DNA of 64,000 nucleotides from an uncultured Oscillospiraceae bacterium (GTDB lineage: Bacteria; Bacillota; Clostridia; Oscillospirales; Oscillospiraceae), in assembly GCA_947632005.1 (NCBI GenBank), contig CANRNU010000006.1, forward strand, positions 18,311 to 82,310. Direction: 5' to 3'. Position numbers and translations under genes: made by a program. Shown here piece by piece: positions 15,722-25,349 of the stretch (position 1 is its first letter; every line of letters starts with the position of its first letter). The notes beneath the pieces were generated by a model. That model was not told where the DNA came from. It made no database searches and saw nothing but the letters and a program-made list of their open reading frames with translations.

Positions 15722-17920
15722 TTATGCACCGGCGTCCGTCTCGGCTGTGTCCAGGCGCTGCCGGGCAACCAGCTCCGCGAAGAAGCCGTCCTCGGCAATG
15801 AGCTCGTCGTATGTGCCGTCCTCCACGATATGGCCCCCGTCCAGCACGATGATCCTGTCACAGTGGCGGATGGTGCTCAGCCGGTGGGCGATGACGATGC
15901 GGGTGCATTTGAGCTTATCCAGGGACTCGGACACCACCCGCTGGGTGATGTTGTCCAGGGCCGAGGTGGCCTCGTCGAACATGAGGATGCGGGGCTTTGG
16001 CGCGATGGCCCGGGCAATGAGGATCCTCTGGCGCTGACCGCCGGAGATGCCGCCGCTGCCCTCGGATATCAGGGTATGCATCCCCATGGGCATGCGCCGG
16101 ATGTCCTCCGCCACGCCCGCCATCTCCGCCGCCGCCCAAGCGTCGTCCATAGTCAGCCACGGCGCGGAGATGGTAATGTTGGAGTAGATATCGCCCTGGA
16201 ACAGTTTCCCGTCCTGCATCACCACGCCCATGCGCCGACGCAGGCTCTTCAGGTCCAGGCCCGACATGTCCCGGCCGTCGTAGTAGATGGCGCCCTTTTG
16301 GGGCTTTTCAAAGCCCAGCAGCAGCCGCATGAGCGTACTCTTGCCGCAGCCGGTCTTTCCCACAATGGCCACATACTGACCGGGGCGGATCTTGAGGCTC
16401 ATGTCGTCTACCACATTGGGCATATCCTCCGAGTACCGGAAGGAGACGTTGTTCAACTCAATGCCGCCAGAGAGGCGCTCTACCACCTGTTTGTCCGCGC
16501 TGATCTCCGGCTCCGCCTCCAGGATGGGCTTGGCCATGTTGAGGATAGGGACGATCTGACCCGCCATGGACGCGATGCCCGCCAGCGAGGCAAAGGCCCC
16601 GGTGATCATGGCATAGGCGGAATTGAAGGCGTAGTATTCCGCCGCGGACACGCCGCTTCTCACCGCCACGGCATACATCACCAGCGTGCCGGTGAGGCTG
16701 ATGGCCAGGCTGATGACGCTGTTCACCTTCAAAAACATGGGCGGGTCATAGGCCAGCCGGGCCCCCTTGGCATACTGCTCGCTCCACTTGGCAAAGGCCC
16801 GCTTCTCCGCGCCGGAGAGCTTCACCTTCTGCACGCCGCTGATGAGGGCGTAGGAAAGGCCGCTCTCCTTGGCGTCCTGCTCCATCATCTGCTGGGTGAC
16901 GCCCTTTTGCCGGATGGAGGTGAGGACCGAGAACACCAGCGTGACGCCCACCACCGCCAGCGCCGGGACCACCAGCGCCGGTGCGTAGGCAAAGATCTGG
17001 GTGATCTGCAGCAGGGAGAACAGGCTCGTCAGCCCCACCGCCGCCACAGAGGTGACAAGAAGGCTGGAGAGCGTCTTGATGTTCATGACACGGGTGGCCA
17101 TCTCGCCGGTGCTGTACTGCCGGAAGAAGTTGGCCGGCAGGGCAAACAGGCGCATCATCCCGGCGGCCTCTACCGCCACGGATACCTTCGTCGCCATCCG
17201 CCCGGAGAGGAGCTGCTTCACCACCTCCAGCAGCTGGGTGCTCACGCTCACCAGCAGCATGAAGGAGATGAGCGCCGCCAGCACCTGTATGCTTCCGCTG
17301 TCCGCCACACGGGAGAACAGCAGATTGTTGAGCCTGGGCAGCAGCAGTCCCACCAGCGACACCGCCAGCGCGGCTGCCCCGAACAGGAGCCGGTCCGCCC
17401 AGGAGGTACAGGAGCCTATGTACCGCATCAGGCCCGGGATGCCGATCTTCCCCTGGGGGAAGGGCCGGTAGAACGCGATGGCCTCCCGTTCAAAAAGCGC
17501 CGCCCTGCGGGCGTTCACCCGCGTGCGCCTGCCCGCGTCCGTGTCATAATATGTATAGCCGGAAAGGCCCGCAGGGACCAGGGCCGTGAGGGCGCCGCTG
17601 TCCTTCCGGCGGGCCAGCATGGCGCCGATGGCGTCCTGATACCAGCGCTCCTCCAGCGTCACCGTCCGGCGCATGATGCCGTGGGGACGCAGCAAAAATT
17701 CCAGCTGCTCGTTGAAGTCCTTCACCGAGCCGGGTATCTCCCGGCTTTTGACGTGGTAGAACTTCAGTATCTCCTCCATGGCGCTCTTGGCCTGCTGGCT
17801 GCTGTCCCCGGGGACGACCGGACGGCCCAGCACCGCCCCGGCAATGGAGGCGAAGCCCTCCTCAAAGGCCTGCTGGTCCTGCCGCTTGCGCTCGCGTATC
17901 TGTTCGTCAAACCAACCCAT
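15722..17920 (-). CDS. NHLM-type peptide export ABC transporter, permease/ATPase without peptidase
   Basis: The product is 732 residues. The first 150 residues are a soluble domain typical of the second NHLM-system ABC protein. Six transmembrane helices follow (about 150-450), then a nucleotide-binding domain with GKTGCGKST, SGGQRQR and ILMFDEATSALD. It pairs with the C39 ABC protein encoded 12 bases upstream and with the small accessory protein. The set resembles the NHLM bacteriocin export families described for RiPP clusters. It lacks the peptidase domain, so it probably acts as partner subunit. The 108 bases downstream (15614-15721) hold only the next ribosome site. Confidence 0.88.
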   Translation of the reverse strand: MGWFDEQIRERKRQDQQAFEEGFASIAGAVLGRPVVPGDSSQQAKSAMEEILKFYHVKSREIPGSVKDFNEQLEFLLRPHGIMRRTVTLEERWYQDAIGAMLARRKDSGALTALVPAGLSGYTYYDTDAGRRTRVNARRAALFEREAIAFYRPFPQGKIGIPGLMRYIGSCTSWADRLLFGAAALAVSLVGLLLPRLNNLLFSRVADSGSIQVLAALISFMLLVSVSTQLLEVVKQLLSGRMATKVSVAVEAAGMMRLFALPANFFRQYSTGEMATRVMNIKTLSSLLVTSVAAVGLTSLFSLLQITQIFAYAPALVVPALAVVGVTLVFSVLTSIRQKGVTQQMMEQDAKESGLSYALISGVQKVKLSGAEKRAFAKWSEQYAKGARLAYDPPMFLKVNSVISLAISLTGTLVMYAVAVRSGVSAAEYYAFNSAYAMITGAFASLAGIASMAGQIVPILNMAKPILEAEPEISADKQVVERLSGGIELNNVSFRYSEDMPNVVDDMSLKIRPGQYVAIVGKTGCGKSTLMRLLLGFEKPQKGAIYYDGRDMSGLDLKSLRRRMGVVMQDGKLFQGDIYSNITISAPWLTMDDAWAAAEMAGVAEDIRRMPMGMHTLISEGSGGISGGQRQRILIARAIAPKPRILMFDEATSALDNITQRVVSESLDKLKCTRIVIAHRLSTIRHCDRIIVLDGGHIVEDGTYDELIAEDGFFAELVARQRLDTAETDAGA

Positions 17921-17931
17921 GGCGCGCCCCC

Positions 17932-20106
17932 TCAGTCATTGGACACCAGGCGGGTGTAATACCCGTTCATGGCGTAGAGCTCCTCGTGCGTCCCCCGCTC
18001 CACCACCTTGCCCTGGTCCAGCACGATGATCTCGTCGCAGTCACGGATGGTGGAGAGCCGGTGGGCTACCACGATGCAGGTGACGCCCCGGTCCTTGATG
18101 GACTTGACCACCTCATACTCCGTCTTGGCGTCCAGGGCGGAGGTGGCCTCGTCCAGGATGATGATGGTGGGGTCCTGGGCCAGGACCCGGGCGATCTCCA
18201 TGCGCTGGCGCTGGCCGCCGGAGAAGTCCCGGCCGCCCTCGGTCAGCTTGTGGTCATAGCCGCCCTGCCGCTGGACGATGTCGCTGTGTATCCCCGCGTC
18301 CCGGGCCGCCAGGATCATCTCAAAGTCCTCGATGGACTTATCCCACATCTTGATGTTTTCCGCGATGGTGTCCTCAAAGAGGATGACGTCCTGGTCCACC
18401 ACCGCCAGGGACCCGGTAAACACGCTCCGGTCGATGTCCCGGATGGGCTTGCCGTCGAAGAGGATCTCCCCGCTCCAGGGCTGGTAGAGCCCGGAGATGA
18501 GCTTGGACAGCGTGCTCTTGCCGCAGCCGGACCCGCCCACGAAGGCCACCCGGCTGCCCGGCTTCAGGGACAGGTTGAAATCCTCGATGAGGGGGTCCGC
18601 CAGCTTGGAGTAGCCGAAGGTCACGTGGCGCATCTCCAGCGCCCCGGAGAGCTTGTCGTAGCTCTCCGGCGCCTCTCCCTCGGCCATGTTGCTGTCCTCG
18701 GGGTATTCCATCACGTCCTCCACCCGCTCCATCTCCGTGCGCATCTCCTGGATGGTCTGCCCGGCGCCGATCAGCGACGTCGCCGGGGCGGTGAAGCTCA
18801 TGAGGAACCCCTGGAAGGCCATGACCATGCCCAGGGTGAAGCTGCCCTGCATCACGAACAGCACCCCCAGGAACAGGATCACCATATCACAGACGATGCT
18901 CACCAGAGACGGGATGAGCCCCAGGTACGCGTCCATCTTCGTAAAACGCGTCTCCTGGGTGTTCACGCTGGCCTGATAGCCCGCCCAGCGCTCAAAATAG
19001 CCGTTCTCCGCCCCGGCGGCCTTGATGGTCTCGATCATCTCGATGGCCGCCATGGTGGAGGCCGCCAGCTTCCCCGAATCGCGCATCTGCACCCGCATGA
19101 CGTTTATCCGCTTTTGGGAGATGAACCGGCTCACCGCCAGGTTGATGACCACCGACAGCAGGCCCACCAGCGTCAGGACCCAGGAGTAGCGCAGCATGAC
19201 GGCCAGATAGAACACCATCATGCCGGCGTCCAGCACCAGGGGGCCCAGTGTATTCACCAACTCCTGGGCAATGGTGGCATTGGTCTGCTGCCGCTGCTGG
19301 ATATCGCCGGCCATGCGCTGGGAGAAAAACTCCATGGGCATGTGCAGCACCTTCCACAGGAAGGTGGCCGCCCCCACCGAGGCCAGCTTGCCGGTGATGC
19401 GCAGGGACCATACCGCCTGGATCCAGGCCACCACCAGCTGCAGCAGACTGACCCCGGCCAGCGCCCCCAGGAACGGCCACAGCCACTGGGGATTCTCGCC
19501 GGTCAGGAGCCTATCCATGAATATCCGGGAAAAGGCCGGGTTGATCACGCCGAACAGGGAGCTGATGAGGGTGGTGAGCGCCACGAATACCAGGGCCGTG
19601 CCCGCGCCGGTCAGGCGTTTTTTCGCATAGTTGACCATGCTCTTGGGGCTGCCGCTGGGCTGGAACGCCTCCCCCGGCTCGAACGCCATGCAGATGCCCG
19701 TGAAGGACTCGTCAAAGCTCTCCATGCTCACCGGCACCGTGCCCCGGGCCGGGTCGTTCAGGATGGCCTTGTCCCCTCTGAACCCGTTCAGCACCACAAA
19801 ATGGTTGAAGTTCCAGTGGATGATGCAGGGGAACGTCCCCTGCCTCTTCAGGTCCTCCGGCTCATAGCGGTACGCCTTTGCCGTGAGGCCATAGCTCCTG
19901 GCCGCCCGCAGCACGTTCCTGGCGTTGGAGCCGTCCCGGCTCACGCCGCAGTCCGCCCGCACCTGCTCCAGGGGTATCCACTTCCCGTAGTAGGCCAGCA
20001 CCATGGTCAGACAGGCCGCGCCGCACTCCAGCGCCTCCATCTGCATGATCACCGGCACCTTCGCCACCCCTTTGGTGACAGGTCTTTTGATCTCAGCCTT
20101 CTTCAT
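17932..20106 (-). CDS. NHLM-type peptide export ABC transporter with C39 peptidase
   Basis: The product is 724 residues. The N-terminal C39 bacteriocin-processing domain has QMEALECGAAC (catalytic Cys at about residue 28), the His in IIHWNFNHFVVLNG and the Asp in ILNDPARG. Six transmembrane helices and an ATPase with GGSGCGKST, SGGQRQRMEIAR and IIILDEATSALDA follow. It should cleave leaders after the GG motif and export the core across the membrane. Five GG-leader peptides in the same operon are its obvious substrates. Confidence 0.93.
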   Translation of the reverse strand: MKKAEIKRPVTKGVAKVPVIMQMEALECGAACLTMVLAYYGKWIPLEQVRADCGVSRDGSNARNVLRAARSYGLTAKAYRYEPEDLKRQGTFPCIIHWNFNHFVVLNGFRGDKAILNDPARGTVPVSMESFDESFTGICMAFEPGEAFQPSGSPKSMVNYAKKRLTGAGTALVFVALTTLISSLFGVINPAFSRIFMDRLLTGENPQWLWPFLGALAGVSLLQLVVAWIQAVWSLRITGKLASVGAATFLWKVLHMPMEFFSQRMAGDIQQRQQTNATIAQELVNTLGPLVLDAGMMVFYLAVMLRYSWVLTLVGLLSVVINLAVSRFISQKRINVMRVQMRDSGKLAASTMAAIEMIETIKAAGAENGYFERWAGYQASVNTQETRFTKMDAYLGLIPSLVSIVCDMVILFLGVLFVMQGSFTLGMVMAFQGFLMSFTAPATSLIGAGQTIQEMRTEMERVEDVMEYPEDSNMAEGEAPESYDKLSGALEMRHVTFGYSKLADPLIEDFNLSLKPGSRVAFVGGSGCGKSTLSKLISGLYQPWSGEILFDGKPIRDIDRSVFTGSLAVVDQDVILFEDTIAENIKMWDKSIEDFEMILAARDAGIHSDIVQRQGGYDHKLTEGGRDFSGGQRQRMEIARVLAQDPTIIILDEATSALDAKTEYEVVKSIKDRGVTCIVVAHRLSTIRDCDEIIVLDQGKVVERGTHEELYAMNGYYTRLVSND

Positions 20107-20113
20107 AGGCGTC

Positions 20114-20590
20114 TCAGTTCAGCAGAAAGGAGATGGGCGAAACGCTGTCCACCACGATCTCAGCCTCATATACGCCCTCCGCCAAAGACGCGCCCACCTG
20201 GGCAGGATACACCCACTGGCCCGCCTCCAGGCCGCCAACGTGCATGGTATAGGCGTCGAAGCTCTCATCCACCGGCACGGGCCTGGGGTCGATCCCGTTC
20301 AGGACATACTCCTCCCCGCCCACGCGGACGGTCTGTCCCTCCTGCACCGCATCCAGGTCGTCTTCCCCTATGTAGCAGATGACCCCGCCGTCCGCTCCGG
20401 CTACTGCCGCCGCGGCGACCGTCGTCTCCAGCCGGCCCAGCGCCGACCAGATGATGAGCCCCGCCAGCAGCGCGATCACCGCGGCCAGCACCAGCCACAC
20501 CCCCGGACTCGTCACCCGGATATAGTCGTTCATCTGCTCCGGACTGGATACTTTCTCCAGACTTTTTTGACGAAACAGCCCGTTGTCCAT
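20114..20590 (-). CDS. NHLM-type secretion accessory protein (HlyD-like, short)
   Basis: The product is 158 residues. One transmembrane helix lies at about 30-50 (WLVLAAVIALLAGLIIWSALG), followed by an extracytoplasmic beta-rich part resembling a single biotinyl-lipoyl/HlyD half. The N-terminal FRQKSLEKVSSPEQMNDYI motif is typical of NHLM secretion proteins. The ATG follows AGAAGGAGAG. Placed directly before the two ABC genes, it should form the extracellular adaptor. It is much shorter than full HlyD proteins, as expected for a monoderm cell. Confidence 0.82.
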   Translation of the reverse strand: MDNGLFRQKSLEKVSSPEQMNDYIRVTSPGVWLVLAAVIALLAGLIIWSALGRLETTVAAAAVAGADGGVICYIGEDDLDAVQEGQTVRVGGEEYVLNGIDPRPVPVDESFDAYTMHVGGLEAGQWVYPAQVGASLAEGVYEAEIVVDSVSPISFLLN

Positions 20591-20633
20591 GCCAACTCTC
20601 CTTCTGCTAAGTTTTCAGGCGCCCTTCATCCGT

Positions 20634-21812
20634 TCAGAAGGTCAGTGTGTCTATCCGGCCCAGGAGCTCGGCCAGCCGGGCTTTGCAGTTGGCGATGATG
20701 GCCTGCCCCTCGGCGGTGCCGCTCAGCCGGCGGATGGTACGCCGCAGCAGCCGGGTGTAGCCGATCACCTTTGCCTTGCCGGCGATCTCGTCCAGTCGGG
20801 CTGCATCGTCCGTGCCGAAATACAGCCGGAGGGTCTTCTCCCAGATGGCGGTGCAGGTGTCGTAATCCAGCCCCAAAAACTTCTCCGACACGCTGTGGTC
20901 CAGCTCGCCGAAGCCCTGATAGGCCAGGAATATCGACGCGAACTCGAACACCGGGTGGCCCATGCACAGGGTGTCCATGTCGATGAGCAGCACCTCGCCG
21001 TTTTGGACCATGACATTTTTGACGTGGTAGTCCCCGTGGAGCATATGGTGGTCCTCCGGCACGTCGGCGATGAGCCGGCGGAGCTTTTCGTACTGCTCCG
21101 GGGGAAGATGTCCGTTCAGAAAGTCCGCCCAGTCCAGGGCCACGGCCTTCATGTCCGGCATATCCCCGGGCTGCACCTCGGTGGCGTGTATCTTTTTCAG
21201 CAGCTCCACATACACGCCGACATATTCGTCCAGCTTCTCCGGCTCGGCGATGATGAGCTTTGCCAGGCTCTTGGCGTTCAAGAGCTCAAAGACCGAGCCA
21301 TAGCCGTCGCCCACCTTGACCACATCGTAGGGGATGGCGGTGGGGATGCCCAGCACGAAGGCCCGGCGGGCCAGTTCCCGCTCCCGGTGGATGTCCGGCA
21401 GGCTGTCCGGATTCAGATACACCTTGATGATGGTGTCCGGGTCCAGACGGTATACCTCGCCGTTGGCGCCCCGGCCGATGACCTCGCAGCCCTCCACGCT
21501 CAGCCGCCGGTACGCCTTTTCCACCGGTATCATCTCCGTGAAGCCGGTCATGTCCAATATCTCATATACCTCCGGGGACGCGTTCACGATGCGCAGTCCC
21601 GGCTGCTCCTTCCGCAGCCGGAGGATGACCCGCAGGCCCGCGCTGGAGATGTATGTGAGCTGCTCCAGATCCAGCACCACACCCGCTTCCGGAGCCTGCT
21701 GACGCAGCTCGTTCAGCTCCTGCTCGGCCTGCGCGGCGTTGCTGGAGTCGACGTGCCCTGCCAGATACACCGTCAGCACGCCGTTTTCCTGTTTGCCCTC
21801 TGCAATCTTCAT
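20634..21812 (-). CDS. STAS domain fused to aminoglycoside-phosphotransferase-like kinase
   Basis: The product is 392 residues. Residues 1-100 are a STAS anti-sigma-antagonist domain with the phosphorylatable Ser in LTYISSAGLRVILRL. Residues 105-390 are an APH-type kinase: the Brenner motif HGDYHVKNVMV and metal-binding IDMDTLCMGHP are intact. It resembles the paralogous family first noted in Fibrobacter (TIGR02172 type). Next to a SpoIIE phosphatase and a free STAS protein, it probably belongs to a phosphorylation-controlled switch for the export operon. What the kinase phosphorylates is unknown. Confidence 0.85.
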   Translation of the reverse strand: MKIAEGKQENGVLTVYLAGHVDSSNAAQAEQELNELRQQAPEAGVVLDLEQLTYISSAGLRVILRLRKEQPGLRIVNASPEVYEILDMTGFTEMIPVEKAYRRLSVEGCEVIGRGANGEVYRLDPDTIIKVYLNPDSLPDIHRERELARRAFVLGIPTAIPYDVVKVGDGYGSVFELLNAKSLAKLIIAEPEKLDEYVGVYVELLKKIHATEVQPGDMPDMKAVALDWADFLNGHLPPEQYEKLRRLIADVPEDHHMLHGDYHVKNVMVQNGEVLLIDMDTLCMGHPVFEFASIFLAYQGFGELDHSVSEKFLGLDYDTCTAIWEKTLRLYFGTDDAARLDEIAGKAKVIGYTRLLRRTIRRLSGTAEGQAIIANCKARLAELLGRIDTLTF

Positions 21813-21824
21813 ATTGAACCCCTT

Positions 21825-24383
21825 TCACGCCTCCAGGCTTTTTTTGATCGTGAGAATGTTCTGTCCGTCTTTGTACTCGTATTTCACATCGTCCATGGTC
21901 TTCTTCACCATAAAGATGCCCAAGCCGCCGATCTGTCTGTCCTCGGCGGAAAGGGACACGTCCGGGTCCGTCTTCGCCAGCGGGTCGTAGGGCCTGCCCT
22001 GGTCGATGAACGTGATGCGCACCGCCAGCGGCTCCTGGTCCACATCCACCCGCACCGTGGCCGGACCTGTATCCGGATCGTAGGCATAGTGGGCGATGTT
22101 GCCGAACAGCTCGTCGATGGCGATGTCTATTTGGGTCTGGGCCTTCATCGGGCAGTCCAGCGCCTCCAGCCGCTCGTTCACAAAGTCCGTCACTGCCGGG
22201 ATGTTCTCCAGGGTGGCCTCCACCGTCAGTTCGTCCGGCTCGCCCGTTCCCGTCTTCTCCCGGAACTCCAGACAGAGCATGGTGATGTCGTCAAATTGGG
22301 GCGCCTCCCCCACGAACCGGTCGATGTCCGCCTTCACTGCCGGCAGCAGCTCGTCCGGCGACACCTCCGCGTTCCGGTTCAGCACCGCCTCCAGCCGCTC
22401 CATCCCGTACAGCTCGTTGCTCCCGTTGGTGGCCTCCGTCACTCCGTCCGTGTACTGGAACAGCTTGTCGCCCGGCTCCAGCTCCATGCTCCCCATCCGG
22501 TACCGCGTCCCCTCCATGCCTGCCAGCACAAAGCCAGGCCGGATCTTGTAGGGGGCGTAGCTGCCGTCCTTTTTGCAGATGAACGGCATCTCATGCCCCG
22601 CGTTGACGAAGTCGAACCGGCCGGTCTCCAGGTCCAGCACGCCCTCAAAGGCCGTGATGAACATCTCCTCGCTGTTGGACTCGCACAGCAGCCGGTTCAC
22701 CTCCATGAACACCTCGCCCAGGTCCCGCCCCGGCGTGGTGTGGTCCTTGATCAGCGTCTTCCCGATGACCATGAAAAGGGCCGCCGGCACGCCCTTGCCG
22801 GACACGTCCGCCATCACCACGGCCAGGTGGGTGTCGTCCACCATGAAGAAGTCGTAAAAATCTCCGCCCACCTCTTTGGCCGGGGCCATGGAGGCAAAGA
22901 TGCTGAATTCCTTCCGGTCCGGGAAGGGCGGGAAGATGCAGGGCAGCATGGACGCCTGGATATGGGTGGCGATGTCCAGCTCCGCGCCGATGCGCTCCTT
23001 TTCCGCCGTGACGTTCGTCAGGTCCCTGATATAGCTGTTCAGCGACCCGGCCATGCCGTTGAAGGCCACCGCCAAGTCCCCGATCTCGTCGTTTTGCCGC
23101 ACGGCAGCCTGGTGGGTCAGGTCCCCGGAGCTTATGTGTTCCACGTCCGACCGCAGCTCCAGGAGCGGACCGGTGAGCCGCCGGGAGAACCCGCCGCTCA
23201 GGCCCACCACTCCCCCGATGATGAGAGCGAACACCGCGAGGGACAGGATCTCCGTCCGTGCGATGCGCGCATTTATGGTCGCGGCGGTGGCATCGGTCCG
23301 GGCGGTGATATCCGCACGGATATCCTCGACCGGGGTCAGCACAGCATCCGCCGGCGCGTGGATTGCCAGCGTCCAGTCTGCGGTGGTGATGGGCGTATAG
23401 GCGTAGTAGATATCATCCGATGTGGACGTGACGCCGGTGACGCCGCTCATGATCTGAGACGCCGCCTCATAGGCCGGGCAGTCCGGGGACCAGACGTTGT
23501 CAAAGCTCCCGTCCTCCCGCATATAGGGGGAGGCTATGATATCCCCCTGCGGGTCTACCAGAAACGCGTAGGAGCCGGGGCTGAAGTCAATGTCTATGAT
23601 CTCCTTGATGATGTTCTCGACGAGGATGTCTATGCACACCACACCGGCAAGGCGGCCCTCTGCGTCCCGGACCGGCGCGGCGCACGTGACGGTGAGGCCC
23701 CGGCCGAAATGGTCCTCATAGGTGCCCGTGAACACAGGGCCGTCGGCGTTCCTCGCGGCGGTGTACCAGATCGAGTCAAAATAGTCGTAGTACTCCGATG
23801 TCACATTGGGGGTCGACTCATAGGTGAGCATGAAGCCCGACTCCGTTGCTATGTAGATGGTGGAGATGATGCTGTCGTTATCGGTGATGACCGGCTGCCA
23901 GACATGGACGAGATTGGACAGCAAGTCCATCTCCTCCTCCACGTCCTTGAGGGCGACGCTCGCATTCGCAAAGCTCATCAACAGCACATAGTGATAGTTG
24001 CTCTTCTCACCGACCTGATACACTTTCCGGGGCACATAGGCGTCGGGCTCCTCATAGATACGCCGGGCATAGAAGGCAAACTGGCTGGTGTAGTCCGCGA
24101 ACTTGATGAATCGCCTGTCCGCCATTTCAGCTTCGACCTGCGCAGCACGCAGGAGGTTATGTTCCATCTGGTCCAGCAGCGCCTCGCTCCCGGCGGTCGC
24201 TGCGTTCTCACCCAGGTCCCGGCTGTCCCGCTGCACCGTGTCCCGCAGGGCGAACAGGCTCCCGGCCCACAGCATCCCCGTGACCACCAGCGCCGCCACG
24301 CACAGCAAGAGCACCATCCGCTGCACCTGCAGGCGGATGGGCCGGCGCTTCATATCCTGTTTTTGCTTATCGCCGCTCCCCAT
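21825..24383 (-). CDS. Membrane SpoIIE-type PP2C phosphatase with sensor, HAMP and RsbW-like kinase domain
   Basis: The product is 852 residues. A transmembrane helix near residues 25-45 is followed by a large extracellular dCache-like sensor (about 50-345), a second helix (about 370-392), HAMP, and a SpoIIE PP2C phosphatase (about 455-680: GGDFYDFFMVDDTHLAVVMADVSGKGVPAALFM, and DDITMLCLEF). A C-terminal GHKL ATPase of anti-sigma type (FGNIAHYAY, GGLGIFMVKKTMD) completes it. Phosphatase and kinase activities on STAS proteins are thus joined in one sensor. Between two STAS genes and inside a peptide operon, it may couple an outside signal to operon expression or export. Confidence 0.9.
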   Translation of the reverse strand: MGSGDKQKQDMKRRPIRLQVQRMVLLLCVAALVVTGMLWAGSLFALRDTVQRDSRDLGENAATAGSEALLDQMEHNLLRAAQVEAEMADRRFIKFADYTSQFAFYARRIYEEPDAYVPRKVYQVGEKSNYHYVLLMSFANASVALKDVEEEMDLLSNLVHVWQPVITDNDSIISTIYIATESGFMLTYESTPNVTSEYYDYFDSIWYTAARNADGPVFTGTYEDHFGRGLTVTCAAPVRDAEGRLAGVVCIDILVENIIKEIIDIDFSPGSYAFLVDPQGDIIASPYMREDGSFDNVWSPDCPAYEAASQIMSGVTGVTSTSDDIYYAYTPITTADWTLAIHAPADAVLTPVEDIRADITARTDATAATINARIARTEILSLAVFALIIGGVVGLSGGFSRRLTGPLLELRSDVEHISSGDLTHQAAVRQNDEIGDLAVAFNGMAGSLNSYIRDLTNVTAEKERIGAELDIATHIQASMLPCIFPPFPDRKEFSIFASMAPAKEVGGDFYDFFMVDDTHLAVVMADVSGKGVPAALFMVIGKTLIKDHTTPGRDLGEVFMEVNRLLCESNSEEMFITAFEGVLDLETGRFDFVNAGHEMPFICKKDGSYAPYKIRPGFVLAGMEGTRYRMGSMELEPGDKLFQYTDGVTEATNGSNELYGMERLEAVLNRNAEVSPDELLPAVKADIDRFVGEAPQFDDITMLCLEFREKTGTGEPDELTVEATLENIPAVTDFVNERLEALDCPMKAQTQIDIAIDELFGNIAHYAYDPDTGPATVRVDVDQEPLAVRITFIDQGRPYDPLAKTDPDVSLSAEDRQIGGLGIFMVKKTMDDVKYEYKDGQNILTIKKSLEA

Positions 24384-24386
24384 GGC

Positions 24387-24686
24387 TCACTGGATGGTCA
24401 GGATGTCCGCGAAGCCCGTGACCTCGAAGATCTCCATGATCGTCTCGTTCACGTTCCGCAGCACCATGGTCCCCTGTTTGTTCATGACCTTTTGCGCGCT
24501 CAGCAGCACCCGCAGTCCCGCCGAGGACAGATATTCCAGCTCCCCAAAGTCCAGCGTCAGCTCTGTGACGCCGTCCACGCTCTGCCGCAGCTCCGCCTCC
24601 AGCTGAGGAGCGGTGGTGGTGTCCAGCCGGCCGGCCAGGGCCAGGTCAAGATGGGTCCCGTTCTGATTCTTTGTGATCGTCATCAT
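24387..24686 (-). CDS. STAS-domain anti-sigma factor antagonist
   Basis: This 99-residue single-domain STAS protein is of the RsbV/SpoIIAA type. The target Ser lies in LEYLSSAGLRVLLSAQ. It is the likely substrate of the SpoIIE-type phosphatase encoded four bases downstream and of its fused kinase domain. When unphosphorylated such proteins bind an anti-sigma partner; no separate sigma factor is encoded in the window. Confidence 0.9.
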   Translation of the reverse strand: MMTITKNQNGTHLDLALAGRLDTTTAPQLEAELRQSVDGVTELTLDFGELEYLSSAGLRVLLSAQKVMNKQGTMVLRNVNETIMEIFEVTGFADILTIQ

Positions 24687-24751
24687 CGCTTTTCTACCTC
24701 ACTTATTTGGTCTTATTTATCCCTTGGCAGTCTGTTCACGCCTGCCGCCGG

Positions 24752-25030
24752 TCAATGCGGCCTTTTCTCCAGACCATGGTCGGCGCCGCCGCCGGCAGCA
24801 GTGCAGACGCAGTAGAGCATCTTGCCCAGTCCTTCACACCGTTCGTCGATGCCGGTCCCCTCTCCGTACATCGCACAGGCGCATTGGTACCTGGCGTGAC
24901 TTCCGCTGTCGTTTCCTTTGCCGCTGCCTCCCATGACGCAGCCACAGGAGCCTCCGTTCACCGCGTCCAGTTCAGACTCGTCCAGCTCCTTCTCCCGGTC
25001 CAGGATATCGTCTTTTTTCTCTTCCGACAT
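24752..25030 (-). CDS. Cys-rich GG-leader RiPP precursor 1 (CxC motifs)
   Basis: A 92-residue peptide starts at ATG 25030 behind CGGAGGAG. The leader is MSEEKKDDILDREKELDE, then SELDAVNGG. The core carries CGC, CAC and CVC motifs spaced by Gly-rich stretches and a lone Cys (ERCEG), ending AAGGGADHGLEKRPH. Precursors 2 and 3 upstream share the leader and the CxC layout. The radical SAM/SPASM enzyme at the operon start is the likely modifier, by sulfur-to-carbon or other radical crosslinks, with the NHLM transporter cutting at GG. Confidence 0.85.
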   Translation of the reverse strand: MSEEKKDDILDREKELDESELDAVNGGSCGCVMGGSGKGNDSGSHARYQCACAMYGEGTGIDERCEGLGKMLYCVCTAAGGGADHGLEKRPH

Positions 25031-25049
25031 ATTTGCCCGCTCTCCTCCG

Positions 25050-25280
25050 TCAGGGGTACTCCGGCGGTTTCCAACCGTCGCCATCCCCCGCCTGGAAGCA
25101 GAAGCACGTGGTCTTGTACTTTCCCTCTCCCGGGGCAGGGCACTGCGATTTGGGTTTTTCGTCGCCGTATCCCTCAAACACACAGTGGCAGGGGCGGTAA
25201 CCGCCGGTCACTGCCTCCATCTCGGACTCCTCCAGCTCGCTCTCCCGACCCAGGATCTCGTTCTTCTTTTCCTCAGACAT
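25050..25280 (-). CDS. Cys-rich GG-leader RiPP precursor 2 (CxC motifs)
   Basis: A 76-residue peptide starts at ATG 25280 behind GGAGG. The leader MSEEKKNEILGRESELEE ends in SEMEAVTGG. The core begins YRPCHCVFEGYGD, has a central SQCPAPGEG and a TTCFCFQAGDGDG motif: two CxC pairs and one single Cys. It belongs to the same family as the flanking precursors but is shorter. All three genes are separated by small gaps with their own ribosome sites, so they are probably produced in quantity from one mRNA. Confidence 0.85.
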   Translation of the reverse strand: MSEEKKNEILGRESELEESEMEAVTGGYRPCHCVFEGYGDEKPKSQCPAPGEGKYKTTCFCFQAGDGDGWKPPEYP

Positions 25281-25349
25281 GTTCGTTTCCTCCATCAAGA
25301 AAACATAGATTTTCCGGTCCCCGCTGCTATGGCGTCCCGCAGGGCTTTT

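Noticed and set aside
13868..17959. A plus-strand open frame of 1363 codons opposite the export genes
   Set aside because: It is rich in His/Ala/Gly/Leu/Arg with no domain, and is antisense to clear ABC transporter and acyltransferase genes; high GC keeps the opposite frame open.
20583..24815. A plus-strand open frame of 1410 codons
   Set aside because: Antisense shadow of the SpoIIE, STAS-kinase and transporter-accessory genes; low-complexity composition.
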